From Planctomycetales bacterium (GTDB lineage Bacteria; 4484-113), in NCBI GenBank assembly GCA_030606285.1, contig JAUWGS010000004.1, positions 73,713-137,712 on the forward strand: a stretch of 64,000 nucleotides of DNA, given 5' to 3'. A program made the position numbers and the translations under genes. Below the pieces are notes generated by a model that was not told where the DNA came from, did not search any database, and saw only the letters and a program-made list of their open reading frames with translations. Below are positions 27,727 to 36,219 of the stretch, piece by piece; the stretch's first letter is position 1; every line of letters begins with the position of its first letter.

Positions 27727-28290
27727 ATGAGTATTGACCATGGACGCAGACGTTTCGCTTTGAAGCTCCTGGAGGCAGTGCTGGTGCTGGTGCTGTGTGT
27801 CGCTGCAATATTGGCAGCTGTCGCGCTTGCCAACGAGGGTACGAAGCCGGCCAAGAAAGAGATGACTCTTTTCAAGCCCGGTGCAGACGTGACCTTCGAG
27901 TTCTTTTTCGTTGTGCCACCGGGCTTTCATCTTGGCGAAGAGCCGCTGGCGGCGGTGAGCTTCGATAAGAAGAAGATAGAGAAGCTGCCCCTGACAATCA
28001 AGCTTCTGGAATACTTCTGGACGCGCGAGCAGCTGGCAGCCGAGGCGGCTGAGAGTGGCCACGATCAAACGACGGTAGCCGCAAAGGTGCCGGTGAAGCT
28101 CGACACCAAGTGCGCCACGGGTGAGCTGGCCATACCGGCCTCGGTGGACGTGTTCTACTGCAACGAGGAGGAGGGTTGGTGCACCTCGTCGCACTACGAC
28201 ACCATGCTGAAGATCAACGTGTCCGACGACAAGAAAGCGCTGAAGAAAGGTGCGCTCAAAGTGACGGTCGTCGTGACTCCAGAAGTCTGA
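27727..28290 (+). CDS. Exported protein resembling the DsbD N-terminal (alpha) domain
   Basis: 187 aa from ATG 27727 (AGGAGTGA upstream); a GTG two codons earlier is the alternative. It has an N-terminal signal or anchor (LLEAVLVLVLCVAAILAAVA). The mature domain has a beta-rich pattern with VPPGFHLGEEPLA and ends with VDVFYCNEEEGWCTSSHYD. The two cysteines separated by seven residues recall the redox pair of DsbD-alpha-like domains that pass electrons outside the membrane. The resemblance is by motif only. It lies just upstream of the promoter of the four-gene membrane operon. Confidence 0.6.
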   Translation: MSIDHGRRRFALKLLEAVLVLVLCVAAILAAVALANEGTKPAKKEMTLFKPGADVTFEFFFVVPPGFHLGEEPLAAVSFDKKKIEKLPLTIKLLEYFWTREQLAAEAAESGHDQTTVAAKVPVKLDTKCATGELAIPASVDVFYCNEEEGWCTSSHYDTMLKINVSDDKKALKKGALKVTVVVTPEV

Positions 28291-28311
28291 GAGAGTGCTC
28301 GGGCGGTTTCA

Positions 28312-28340
28312 TTGACGCGCCTCTGCGCGCGGCGTATAAT
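28312..28340 (+). promoter_or_regulatory. Strong promoter of the four-gene membrane operon
   Basis: TTGACG (28312-28317), exactly 17 bp, TATAAT (28335-28340). The predicted start near 28347 leaves a short leader with GGGGAGG before the TTG at 28367. Confidence 0.75.
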
Positions 28341-28366
28341 CACCGAACTTCATGCGGGGAGGAATC

Positions 28367-29815
28367 TTGTTCGGAGAAAACCTCAGGAGTCAGCTGTGGG
28401 TGGCGCTGTTCGTTGCTGCGCTGATACTGACTCCCACGGTTTCTGCTGCGCAGACTGACGAAGCTGCAATCTCCTCGCCAGACAGAGAGCCTCCTCCGAT
28501 AACACCGCGCGTCCTGCTGGAATTCGAGCCCCCAACGGAGATTGAGGCGAGAGACCTCCCCAACGATGACGGCACGTCCATCCTGATCACGTGGCGGCGC
28601 TCGCCAAGCATGCCGGAGGACGTGCGCTACACGGTGTACTTCTCGGAGGGCGCTGCCGGTCCCTACAAGCCGCTACCGTTTGACTTCAGGCCCGTCGGTC
28701 TGGATGAGAGTATCATGGCCGACAACCTTCAGTACTTCCAGTACCGGCGGTCGCACAGGGATTACCAGTTCACAGTCATCGACTTCACTGCGTTTGACGC
28801 TGCGGCCTCGGGAGCTCACAAGCGTGAACTCAAGGAATACGAGAAGCGGTTGGAGGAAGGTATCGCGCCCGGCCCGGAGCCCGTACTATACGTGTACGAC
28901 TGGGATCAGTTCCATTTCAAGCTGGGCGTTACTTCCAATAGCGCCGTGCGGCTGTTTGACCCCGTGCTGCACGCTGAGCCGGTCACGCAATGGTTCGACT
29001 GGTCGAAGTTCAACAACATGTTTATGGCCGCGGCATTCCTGGTGGTGATTCTATTCTTCATTGAGACGGCGCGGCGGCGCAAGTTCTACATTCGCCGTAT
29101 AGCGGGGCTGGACGCGGTGGACGAGGCCATCGGCCGGGCGACTGAGATGGGTCGCCCAATCTTCTATCTATGCGGTCTCGACCCTATGACGACGGTTTCC
29201 ACGATTGCCGCTACGAACCTGCTGGGCCACGTTGCGAAGCATGTCGCCAACTACGAAAGCCAGATCAAAGTGCCTTGCTTCGACCCCATCGTGATGAGCG
29301 TTTGCCAGGAAACGGTGCGCGAGGCTTACTATGAAGCAGGGCGTCCCGACGCCTACAACTCCGACAATGTCTTTTTCATAACTAACGACCAGTTCAGTTA
29401 CGTGGCCGCGGTCAACGGGATGATGGTGCGCGAGCGCCCAGCGGCCAACTTCTACTTCGGCTTCTATTATGCTGAAAGCCTCTTGCTGGGCGAAGTGGGA
29501 CAGTCCACCGGCGCGATTCAAATTGCCGGTACCGACTCCACGGTGCAGATTCCCTTCTTCATCACTTCTTGTGACTATGTGCTGATTGGCGAGGAGCTTT
29601 ACGCCGCCAGTGCCTACATCTCGCGCGAGCCCAAGCTTCTCGGCAGCGTCAAGGCCAGCGATATGGCCAAAGCCGTCATTATCGTTGCCCTGCTGCTGGG
29701 TCTCGTATTTTCTGTGGTACTCCTGATCGCCGCGTTGGGTGACGGCGCCAGCGCTCTCGGCTGGCTGGGTGAGAAGATGGAGCACTTCATGCATCTGTTC
29801 AACGAGCATACGTAG
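28367..29815 (+). CDS. Membrane protein with fibronectin III-like ectodomain, first gene of a four-gene operon
   Basis: 482 aa from TTG 28367, which has GGAGG 4 nt upstream; ATG 28352 lies only ~5 nt past the predicted transcription start. Signal or anchor near residues 7-27. A FN3-like segment follows (SILITWRRSPSMPEDVRYTV, then YFSEGAAGPYKPL). After a membrane helix near 215-235 comes a conserved ~200-residue domain (GLDAVDEAIGRATEMGRPIF, FYLCGLDPMTTVSTIAATNL, GAIQIAGTDSTVQIPFFI). A second helix lies near the C-terminus. I do not know the function. The domain after the helix looks cytoplasmic and possibly ligand- or nucleotide-binding. The next gene starts 2 nt after the stop. Confidence 0.75.
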   Translation: MFGENLRSQLWVALFVAALILTPTVSAAQTDEAAISSPDREPPPITPRVLLEFEPPTEIEARDLPNDDGTSILITWRRSPSMPEDVRYTVYFSEGAAGPYKPLPFDFRPVGLDESIMADNLQYFQYRRSHRDYQFTVIDFTAFDAAASGAHKRELKEYEKRLEEGIAPGPEPVLYVYDWDQFHFKLGVTSNSAVRLFDPVLHAEPVTQWFDWSKFNNMFMAAAFLVVILFFIETARRRKFYIRRIAGLDAVDEAIGRATEMGRPIFYLCGLDPMTTVSTIAATNLLGHVAKHVANYESQIKVPCFDPIVMSVCQETVREAYYEAGRPDAYNSDNVFFITNDQFSYVAAVNGMMVRERPAANFYFGFYYAESLLLGEVGQSTGAIQIAGTDSTVQIPFFITSCDYVLIGEELYAASAYISREPKLLGSVKASDMAKAVIIVALLLGLVFSVVLLIAALGDGASALGWLGEKMEHFMHLFNEHT

Positions 29816-29817
29816 AT

Positions 29818-30531
29818 ATGATATTTCTGCGAAGACAATTGCCGGTTGCGATCGCATTTGTGCTGGGGATGTTCACGCTGATCATCTTCTACATTCCCGC
29901 CGCTCCGATGCAGGGAATTGGCGACCGGCTAAAGATATTTGTCATGATAATCGGCGCTTTCGCGATGCTGCTCGGCATCAACTCGATCCTGGGCCAGCAC
30001 ATCACGAAGATACGCAAGCGGCGTTCGGGCTACGGCTATTCATGGGTGCTCATCCTCGGTTTCGTGGCGATGATGATTGCATGGATTCCCTGGTGGTCAG
30101 CGCCACCGGAGGGCTTGGCGGTGTACTACCCATGGGGCGGCCTGGAGAACCCCCAGGGCGTCTTCTACTGGATGTTCTTCTGGATATTGGTGCCGATGCA
30201 GGCCACGATGTTCTCCATCCTCGCCTTCTTCATTGCGAGCGCCGCCTATCGCAGCTTCCGTGCCAAGACCCTAGAAGCAACTGTCCTGCTGATTGCCGCG
30301 GTTATAGTGATGCTGGGGCGTGTCCCGCTGGGAACATCTATGACCTCGTGGCTGTCTGACGTTGGCTTCTGGAGTAATCTGCGTCTGGAGACGATGACGA
30401 GCTGGCTGCTTAATGTCCCTAATGCTGCCGGATTTCGCGGTATCGTGCTGGGCGTTGCACTGGGCATTATCGCCACGAGCGTGCGCATCATCTTCGGCGT
30501 CGAGAAAACCTACTTGGGAGGTGGCGACTAG
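29818..30531 (+). CDS. Polytopic membrane protein, second gene of the operon
   Basis: 237 aa with about six hydrophobic segments and almost no soluble part. It starts MIFLRRQLPVAIAFVLGMFT. A conserved-looking loop has IRKRRSGYGYSWVL and an aromatic VYYPWGGLENPQGVFYWMFF stretch. No transporter or enzyme family is recognised. Its stop codon overlaps the next gene's GTG start by one base (TAGTG), so translation of the second and third genes is coupled. Confidence 0.75.
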   Translation: MIFLRRQLPVAIAFVLGMFTLIIFYIPAAPMQGIGDRLKIFVMIIGAFAMLLGINSILGQHITKIRKRRSGYGYSWVLILGFVAMMIAWIPWWSAPPEGLAVYYPWGGLENPQGVFYWMFFWILVPMQATMFSILAFFIASAAYRSFRAKTLEATVLLIAAVIVMLGRVPLGTSMTSWLSDVGFWSNLRLETMTSWLLNVPNAAGFRGIVLGVALGIIATSVRIIFGVEKTYLGGGD

Positions 30532-31367
30532 TGGTTCGCACCTGGGAACGCTACCTTCTCTACGCATTGATTGTGCTGGCGGTGTTCCTGCCGCTCATCT
30601 TCCCCTTTGACGTCTGGCCGAATCTCCCGACCCGGGAAGTCCTGGGCGTCTTCAACACTATCGATGCCTTGCAGCCGGGCGACACAATCGTGGTTGCAGT
30701 GGACTTCGATCCATCGAGCGAGCCCGAACTCTATCCGATGCTTCTGGCCGTTCTCCGCCACGCCTTCAGCAAGGATCTTCATGTCATCGGGATTAATCTC
30801 TTCGGTCCCGCTGGCACGGGATTGGGCGTGAAGGCGCTGAGTGATGTTGGTGAAGAGATGGGCAAGGTTGACAGCGAGGACTATGTTATGTTGGGTTTCA
30901 AGCCCAATCTTCCGGCGGTAATCTCCCAGCTCAACAGTGATATCAGGGAGATGTACCGGAGCGATGCGAACGGCAGATCCACAGCCGACATGGCCATCCT
31001 GCAGCGGACGCCTAAGTTCCAGGGCAACATCAAGTACATGGTTGATCTCGCAGCAGGCGAGACGGTTCGGCCATGGGTGGCCTTTGGGTCGGCGCCGGGG
31101 GGATATCCCATGGGTGCGGGCTGCACCGCGGTATCCTTCGCCGACTATTTCGCCTTCTACCAGTCAGGCCAGATTAATGGTCTGATGGGTGGACTGAAAG
31201 CTGCTGCAGAATACGAAGAACTCATAGGAGAGAAAGGCGCTGCCTCGGCCGGTATGAACAGCCAGTCAATAGTGCACGTGCTTCTCGTGCTCTTCATCAT
31301 CGTTGGCAATATCATCTTCTTCAAGACACTGCTGCAGAAACGGGCCGAAGCGGGAGGCAATGCCTGA
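30531..31367 (+). CDS. Membrane protein with an extracytoplasmic domain, third gene of the operon
   Basis: 278 aa, GTG start with TTGGGAGG upstream. A helix at residues ~6-25 is followed by a ~200-residue soluble alpha/beta domain (TIDALQPGDTIVVAVDFDPS, AFSKDLHVIGINLFGPAGTG, YVMLGFKPNLPAVISQLNSD) and a final helix near 245-268. The domain has glycine-rich turns after predicted strands, as in Rossmann-like or periplasmic binding folds, but no known motif. Its last base overlaps the start of the fourth gene (TGATG). Confidence 0.75.
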   Translation: MVRTWERYLLYALIVLAVFLPLIFPFDVWPNLPTREVLGVFNTIDALQPGDTIVVAVDFDPSSEPELYPMLLAVLRHAFSKDLHVIGINLFGPAGTGLGVKALSDVGEEMGKVDSEDYVMLGFKPNLPAVISQLNSDIREMYRSDANGRSTADMAILQRTPKFQGNIKYMVDLAAGETVRPWVAFGSAPGGYPMGAGCTAVSFADYFAFYQSGQINGLMGGLKAAAEYEELIGEKGAASAGMNSQSIVHVLLVLFIIVGNIIFFKTLLQKRAEAGGNA

Positions 31368-32140
31368 TGGCTACCTTCATCGGCACCTGGATCGCAGCAG
31401 GCCTGACCCTGATGATTCTTTCGTTCCTGTACAAGGACAATCCTTTCTTCCGCTTTGCCGAACACTTATATGTGGGTGTCTCGAACGCGTACGTCGTGTG
31501 GATCGTGTGGGCAACGATTGTCCTGCCCGATTTCATTGGAAGGGTGTTTGTGAACCTCGAGGGCGTGGAGACGTGGAGGCCAGACTTCTGGTTCCTCATC
31601 CCCGGCATACTGGGCCTGATAATACTCACCCGGATGATTCCGGCCATCGAGTGGATGAGCCGGTGGGCGCTGGCGTTCATTGTGGGGTGGGGCGCAGGTT
31701 TCATCATCGGGCCGACGCTTAATAGCTACTTACTGGCTCAACTCTATGCCAGCTTCCCCTGGGTCAATATGCAGCCGTATCTGGGCGCGCCGGCGGCTGA
31801 GTATATCCCCGCGCTCATCAATGCGATCATCCTCTTCATCTGCGTGGTCACGGTGCTCGTGTACTTCTTCTTCAGCTTCGAGCATAAGGGTGTCATCGGT
31901 GGCGCTGCGAAGATTGGCATCTGGGTACTCATGGTCGCTTTCGGCGCCAGCTTTGGCTCAACGGTGATGGCGCGTATCTCGCTATTCATCGGCCGTGCGC
32001 GCTTCCTGGTGCAGGACGCCGAACCTGCAGGCCACGCCTTCAGCGTCCTTCTCACAATCGGCATCCTCATCGTTATCATCGCCGCCATCGTGGCCCGCCG
32101 CCGTCAGCCCCCCGCCGAAGAAGGCGAATCCGCTGAGTAA
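31367..32140 (+). CDS. Polytopic membrane protein, fourth gene of the operon
   Basis: 257 aa with six or seven hydrophobic segments. It starts MATFIGTWIAAGLTLMILSF, with the segment FAEHLYVGVSNAYVVWIVWA next, and ends in a short Arg/Pro/Glu-rich tail. Its ATG shares a base with the stop of the third gene. Together the operon encodes two multi-helix proteins and two proteins with large soluble domains, consistent with one membrane complex. Function unknown. Confidence 0.75.
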   Translation: MATFIGTWIAAGLTLMILSFLYKDNPFFRFAEHLYVGVSNAYVVWIVWATIVLPDFIGRVFVNLEGVETWRPDFWFLIPGILGLIILTRMIPAIEWMSRWALAFIVGWGAGFIIGPTLNSYLLAQLYASFPWVNMQPYLGAPAAEYIPALINAIILFICVVTVLVYFFFSFEHKGVIGGAAKIGIWVLMVAFGASFGSTVMARISLFIGRARFLVQDAEPAGHAFSVLLTIGILIVIIAAIVARRRQPPAEEGESAE

Positions 32141-32163
32141 CCTGTTCGCGCGACATTGCTGAT

Positions 32164-32192
32164 TTGCCATACTAATACCGACAGGCTACAAT
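32164..32192 (+). promoter_or_regulatory. Promoter of truB
   Basis: TTGCCA (32164-32169), 17-bp spacer, TACAAT (32187-32192). The ATG at 32207 lies only about 8 nt past the predicted transcription start. Confidence 0.55.
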
Positions 32193-32206
32193 CCACTGCC
32201 CTCACC

Positions 32207-33214
32207 ATGGCCAGCAACAATCCAGGCGGGAAGCTGAGCGGCTTTATCAACATCAACAAGCCGGTCGGCCTGACGTCGTTTCAGGTCATCACCCAGCTCC
32301 GGCGCATCCTGGGCATCCGCAAGATGGGGCATTCCGGTGTGCTGGACAAGCCCGCAACGGGCGTTCTCCCCATCGGTGTGAACCGTGCAACCAAGCTGTT
32401 CAGCCACTTTGCGGACTTCCGCAAGGTGTATCTCACAACTCTGCTATTCGGCTTCTCGACCACGACGGATGACATAGTCGGCGAGATTATCTCCACCGGC
32501 AAGACCGGCAGCGTGACCGAGAGAGACGTGCAACTAGCGCTCAAGCAGTTCATTGGCGAGATCTCCCAGCGCCCGCCGAGATTCTCCACGACGAAGGTGG
32601 ACGGCAAGGAGTTTTACCGGATAGCCCTGGCAGGCAAGGAAGTCCCGTACAAGCTTAAGCGCGTCACCGTCGAGGATATCAAGTTCGTCTCGTATTCGGA
32701 CGGCCCATCGGCAGATGAACTCCTCGGCTCCCGGCCAGAGCTTTCCGCAGAGCCAACGAGCCTTCCGCCGCTAAAGCTGTTCACGGTGCGCATCTCGTGC
32801 CGCGGCGGCTTCTACGTGCGCAGCCTGGCAAGGGACCTTGGTGAGCTTCTAGAGACGCAGGGCTGCGTTTTTTCGCTGGTACGTGAGCAGGTGGGACCGT
32901 TCCGCGTGGAGGACGCGCACACGCTCGAAGAGATGGAGGATCTGGCAGCGGAGGGCAAGGAGCAGGACGCCCTGCAGCCAATGGGCGTCATTGCCGAGCC
33001 CGAACGCACGGTCGCGCTTGACGCGCCCAGCATCGCCCAGCTTGCGCGCGGGATGCCAGTCGTTGTGAAGGCGCATTTCCTCGAAGCTGAAGTCCGCAAG
33101 CGCGGGGCAAGGCTGTTCGTGACTGGACCCGACGGTGAACTCGCGGCCATCGTGGAAGTTGCGCAGCCTATAGGCGACAACCTGCCGCTTCATCCGCGAA
33201 GGCTGTTGCTGTGA
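32207..33214 (+). CDS. truB: tRNA pseudouridine-55 synthase TruB
   Basis: Makes pseudouridine 55 in the tRNA T-loop. 335 aa from ATG 32207, which fits the promoter better than the TTG at 32156. Motifs: NINKPVGLTSFQVI, then KMGHSGVLDKPATGVLPIGV with the catalytic Asp (the usual form is GHxGTLDPxATG), TTTDDIVGEI, and QRPPRFSTTKVDGKEFY. CRGGFYVRSLARDLGE and a C-terminal PUA-like segment complete it. The catalytic loop is somewhat divergent (LDK for LDP). In many genomes truB is next to rbfA or ribF; here it is alone. Confidence 0.88.
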   Translation: MASNNPGGKLSGFININKPVGLTSFQVITQLRRILGIRKMGHSGVLDKPATGVLPIGVNRATKLFSHFADFRKVYLTTLLFGFSTTTDDIVGEIISTGKTGSVTERDVQLALKQFIGEISQRPPRFSTTKVDGKEFYRIALAGKEVPYKLKRVTVEDIKFVSYSDGPSADELLGSRPELSAEPTSLPPLKLFTVRISCRGGFYVRSLARDLGELLETQGCVFSLVREQVGPFRVEDAHTLEEMEDLAAEGKEQDALQPMGVIAEPERTVALDAPSIAQLARGMPVVVKAHFLEAEVRKRGARLFVTGPDGELAAIVEVAQPIGDNLPLHPRRLLL

Positions 33215-33229
33215 AGCCCGTCCGGGTCG

Positions 33230-33880
33230 TCAGAACGCCAGCCCGCCGTCTTCCTTGAGCAGCATTACCCGCTCGCCGCCCACGAACTTCGCGTGGAAGT
33301 ACTCGGCCATCACCTTGGTGAACTTCGAAAGCGGCATCGCATCAGTGCGGACGCTGGAGTTTAGCTTCAGGCGCTTGTCGGCGACGCCCCATCCCAGTAG
33401 CCCGTGGGTGAGGTCATCCTTTTCGTTTCCCAGAGCTTGGAGGAATTCATCGAAGGCATCAGCGGTCAGGAACTCATTCTTATCCTCATCGGCAAAAACG
33501 AGTTCCACCAGCATTGAGTGCAGCACGCTATTGAGCTTCGGTTCGCCCTCGTCCAGAAGCCTGAGCTTGTGGAACAACTCTCGCGGTTGTGAAAACGCTG
33601 CGATACTTTTCAGGACTGCTACCGGATCCCGCTGCTCGGTTAATGCGAAGTCCAGAAGCTCCATCCGGCTAGTGTAGCCCAAAGGCAGAGATGGGCACGC
33701 AACGAACTTGGGTTTCTTGGAGAAGCCCTTTGTGTGTACAAGTGGTAATTCGGCGGCGCGCAACGCCCGCTCGACCAGTTTAACCGTATCGATGTGACCG
33801 ACGAAGCGTAGCACCTCGTCCTTGAGGTACCACAGCCTGTAGCGGTGTTCCTTCTCACTGTTTTGCGTGGGTGACGGCAT
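33230..33880 (-). CDS. DUF2344 (radical SAM-associated) protein
   Basis: 216 aa. The opening HRYRLWYLKDEVLRFVGHID, then LVERALRAAELPLVHTKGFS and PKFVACPSLPLGYTS, is the DUF2344/TIGR03936 signature. It normally occurs as a partner of, or fusion to, a radical SAM protein, which is not nearby here. Its ATG immediately follows the pyrB stop (TAG then ATG), so it is translationally coupled to pyrB. Function unknown. Confidence 0.85.
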   Translation of the reverse strand: MPSPTQNSEKEHRYRLWYLKDEVLRFVGHIDTVKLVERALRAAELPLVHTKGFSKKPKFVACPSLPLGYTSRMELLDFALTEQRDPVAVLKSIAAFSQPRELFHKLRLLDEGEPKLNSVLHSMLVELVFADEDKNEFLTADAFDEFLQALGNEKDDLTHGLLGWGVADKRLKLNSSVRTDAMPLSKFTKVMAEYFHAKFVGGERVMLLKEDGGLAF

Positions 33881-34822
33881 CTACTTCTGCTGCATGAGCA
33901 AGTCGATCAGCGCCATCCTTACGAACACGCCGCCCGCAACCTGCTCCACGATGATTGTGCGTTTGTCCTCCATGACGTCGTCGGTCAACTCCGAACCGCG
34001 CACGACCGGGCCGGGGTGCATAATGACCGCGTCCGCTCGCAGCTTCTCCAGGCGCTCCATGTTGAGCTGGTATCCTGCGATGAAGTCCTTCGGCCTGATG
34101 AGCACAAGGCCGCCGTGGCGTTCAAGCTGCGTCCGCAGCATCATAATCACGTCGAGCTCGCCCAGAACGTTGTCCAGGTTGTGCTGTGTCTCTGCTTGCA
34201 GGTTTTCAGCGTCTGAAGTACCTGCCTTCTGCATAAAACCATCGGGCAATAACTCTTTGGGGGCAACCAGAAGGGGGGTGATGCCGAAGCGGTTCAGCAG
34301 GCGCACATTACTTCGGGCAACGCGCGAGTGCAGAACGTCGCCGCATATCGCGATGCGAAGGTCATCTCTGAGCAGGTCGCGCTTCCACAGGGCGTATGCG
34401 TCCAGCAGGGCCTGTGTAGGGTGAGCAGACCTGCCGCTTCCGCCGTTGATAACAGGTGCCGGGAAGTGCTCAGCGAACTCAGCGACCGCGCCGTCGTCGG
34501 GATGCCGCATAACTGCCAGGTCAAAGCCTAGTGCTCCGCAGGTATGTGCGGTGTCCTCGACCGACTCTCCTTTGACCACAGACGAGCTTTCAGCGGTCGC
34601 GACGCATGCTTCCATCCCGAATGTCTTTGCGGCGACCTCAAACGACAGACGCGTGCGCGTTGAAGGCTCGTAGAAGAGCAGCAGGCATTGCCTTCCTTCA
34701 AGCTTCGTGCGCAGTGACCGGCGCTCCTGAACGGTTATTCTCTCGAAGTTCTGGGCGCGCTGGAAGATGCTCTGCAGCTCGTCGTCTGTGAGATCAGCGA
34801 CCGTGATTATGTCGCGTTTCAT
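33881..34822 (-). CDS. pyrB: Aspartate carbamoyltransferase catalytic subunit
   Basis: Second step of pyrimidine synthesis: carbamoyl phosphate plus aspartate to carbamoyl aspartate. 313 aa from ATG 34822, chosen for the GGAAGGAGT just upstream. Motifs: the carbamoyl-phosphate loop FYEPSTRTRLSFE (~50-62), SSSVVKGESVEDT, HPTQALLDAYALW, and MHPGPVVRGSEL near the C-terminus. It lies between dgt (20 nt upstream) and DUF2344 in an operon. No pyrI regulatory subunit or pyrR is adjacent. Confidence 0.95.
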   Translation of the reverse strand: MKRDIITVADLTDDELQSIFQRAQNFERITVQERRSLRTKLEGRQCLLLFYEPSTRTRLSFEVAAKTFGMEACVATAESSSVVKGESVEDTAHTCGALGFDLAVMRHPDDGAVAEFAEHFPAPVINGGSGRSAHPTQALLDAYALWKRDLLRDDLRIAICGDVLHSRVARSNVRLLNRFGITPLLVAPKELLPDGFMQKAGTSDAENLQAETQHNLDNVLGELDVIMMLRTQLERHGGLVLIRPKDFIAGYQLNMERLEKLRADAVIMHPGPVVRGSELTDDVMEDKRTIIVEQVAGGVFVRMALIDLLMQQK

Positions 34823-34842
34823 ACTCCTTCCTCTTGGCGCAT

Positions 34843-36018
34843 TCAAACGGGATGGCCCACTTCAAACAGGCGGACGCATTCCGCAGTCGCGTATCGGTCG
34901 GTCATCCCCGCTACGTAATCAGCCAGGAGACGCTTGCGGCCTACATCGTCCAGTTCTGGCCGGTGGAAGTCTACGGCGACTTCTGGCGGGAGTATCTCCG
35001 GATGCAGGAAGTACTCCTCAAAGAGCATCCGCACAATCATTTTACCCTTATTAGTCATTCTTACGATGCGCCAGTCGCGGTAGAACCGCTCCATCAGGAA
35101 CTCTCCCAGCGCGCTGAGATGTTGCGCCAGCTCACTGGAGAATCCCACCAGATTGCCCTTATAGTCCCTGACCTGCGCCAGCGATTCAATCCCTGCTTCC
35201 TTTAAGCATTGCTGCGACTCCTTCCGCACATCCGCGACGAGCAGGTCAATAAGCCGCCTGGCCAGTTGCGCCAGCAGTACGCGCTGGTCGCTCATGCTTT
35301 CCAGAGGAGCGAAAACTTCATCCCACAGCTTCAGGTCAGCATCGCTGAAGTCCTTCGTTGCGAGAATGCCGGATATCAGGGCGTCCTCTATGTCATGGGC
35401 CCTGAACGCCGTGATGTCTGCGGCGCTGACAACCTGCGCCTCCAGGGGCGGCATGAGACTTGGCATGAACTCATAGCTGCCGACCTGGTCGTATTCGGTT
35501 TCGTGCTTCTCGATTCCCTCCAGTGTGTCCAGCGTAAGGTTCAGCCCGGGGAAGTCGGGGTAGCGCCGCTCCAGCTGGCGCACAATATGGAGCGAGTGCA
35601 CGTTGTGGTTGAAGCTTGGCACAAGACGCCTAAGCTCCTCCTCGCCCGAATGTCCGAAAGGCGTGTGGCCCAGGTCGTGCGCCAGCGCGATGGCGCTCGT
35701 CAGGTCTTCGTTGAGTCCCAGCGACCGCGCTATGCTCGTGGCAATCTGGGAGACCTCGAGCGTGTGCGTCAGGCGATTGCGGATGACGTCTTCGTACTCG
35801 CCGCCTTCGCCGTACACGAATACCTGGGTCTTGAATTCGAGCTTGCGGAAGCCCTGCGAATGGGTGATGCGGTGCCAGTCGCGCTGGAAGGGGGTGCGCG
35901 CCGCGGCATCAGGCTCTGGATGCTCGCGTCCGGAGCAGTTTATGGAATGGACGGCGTAAGGAGCCAGCATCGCAGCTTCCCGCTCCATTAGCTCCTTTGT
36001 ATCCAGCAGATAGCCCAT
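34843..36018 (-). CDS. dgt: dGTP triphosphohydrolase-like HD-domain protein
   Basis: Hydrolyses dGTP (or other dNTPs) to the nucleoside and triphosphate. 391 aa, within the short bacterial subfamily. The opening RTPFQRDWHRITHSQGFRKL and EFKTQVFVYGEGGEYEDVIRN are typical. The HD site is RLTHTLEVSQIA with AHDLGHTPFGHSGE (about residues 85-125). It begins the dgt-pyrB-DUF2344 operon, which suggests nucleotide-pool control. A TATAAT box at 36031-36036 (reverse strand) lies 12 nt from the ATG, giving a very short leader. Confidence 0.9.
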   Translation of the reverse strand: MGYLLDTKELMEREAAMLAPYAVHSINCSGREHPEPDAAARTPFQRDWHRITHSQGFRKLEFKTQVFVYGEGGEYEDVIRNRLTHTLEVSQIATSIARSLGLNEDLTSAIALAHDLGHTPFGHSGEEELRRLVPSFNHNVHSLHIVRQLERRYPDFPGLNLTLDTLEGIEKHETEYDQVGSYEFMPSLMPPLEAQVVSAADITAFRAHDIEDALISGILATKDFSDADLKLWDEVFAPLESMSDQRVLLAQLARRLIDLLVADVRKESQQCLKEAGIESLAQVRDYKGNLVGFSSELAQHLSALGEFLMERFYRDWRIVRMTNKGKMIVRMLFEEYFLHPEILPPEVAVDFHRPELDDVGRKRLLADYVAGMTDRYATAECVRLFEVGHPV

Positions 36019-36119
36019 GCCCGATAAGCGATTATAGCAGGGAGCGACGCTCGTTTAATATATAAGTAGCTCACGTGTTGCACCGGTAAACGGAACACTT
36101 CAATGTAGTATGCGGCTCA

Positions 36120-36140
36120 TTCTCTGCATATAGCAGAGAA
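36120..36140. promoter_or_regulatory. 8-5-8 palindrome upstream of the HigBA promoter
   Basis: TTCTCTGC (36120-36127), ATATA, GCAGAGAA (36133-36140), ending 4 nt before the -35 box. It has the same 8-5-8 geometry as the MNT/HEPN palindrome but a different sequence. Probably an operator. Confidence 0.55.
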
Positions 36141-36144
36141 GCCC

Positions 36145-36173
36145 TTGTATCAGTCCCACCAGTATGTTATAAT
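36145..36173 (+). promoter_or_regulatory. Promoter of the HigB/HigA-ImmA genes
   Basis: TTGTAT (36145-36150), 17-bp spacer, TATAAT (36168-36173), in an AT-rich stretch about 47 nt before the toxin start. Confidence 0.65.
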
Positions 36174-36176
36174 ACG

Positions 36177-36218
36177 TATGGTTTTATTGACTGAATATAT
36201 CAATCAAACGATACCATA
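36177..36218. promoter_or_regulatory. Compound inverted repeat between promoter and higB
   Basis: TATGGT (36177-36182) with ACCATA (36213-36218), and nested ATTGA (36186-36190) with TCAAT (36200-36204). It is placed over the transcription start and leader. A likely HigA operator. Confidence 0.5.
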
Positions 36219-36219
36219 G

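Noticed and set aside
34843-36018. Overlap of pyrB with dgt through an upstream start codon
   Set aside because: The longer pyrB frame (from 34846) has no ribosome-binding site; GGAAGGAGT directly precedes the ATG at 34822, leaving a 20-nt gap.
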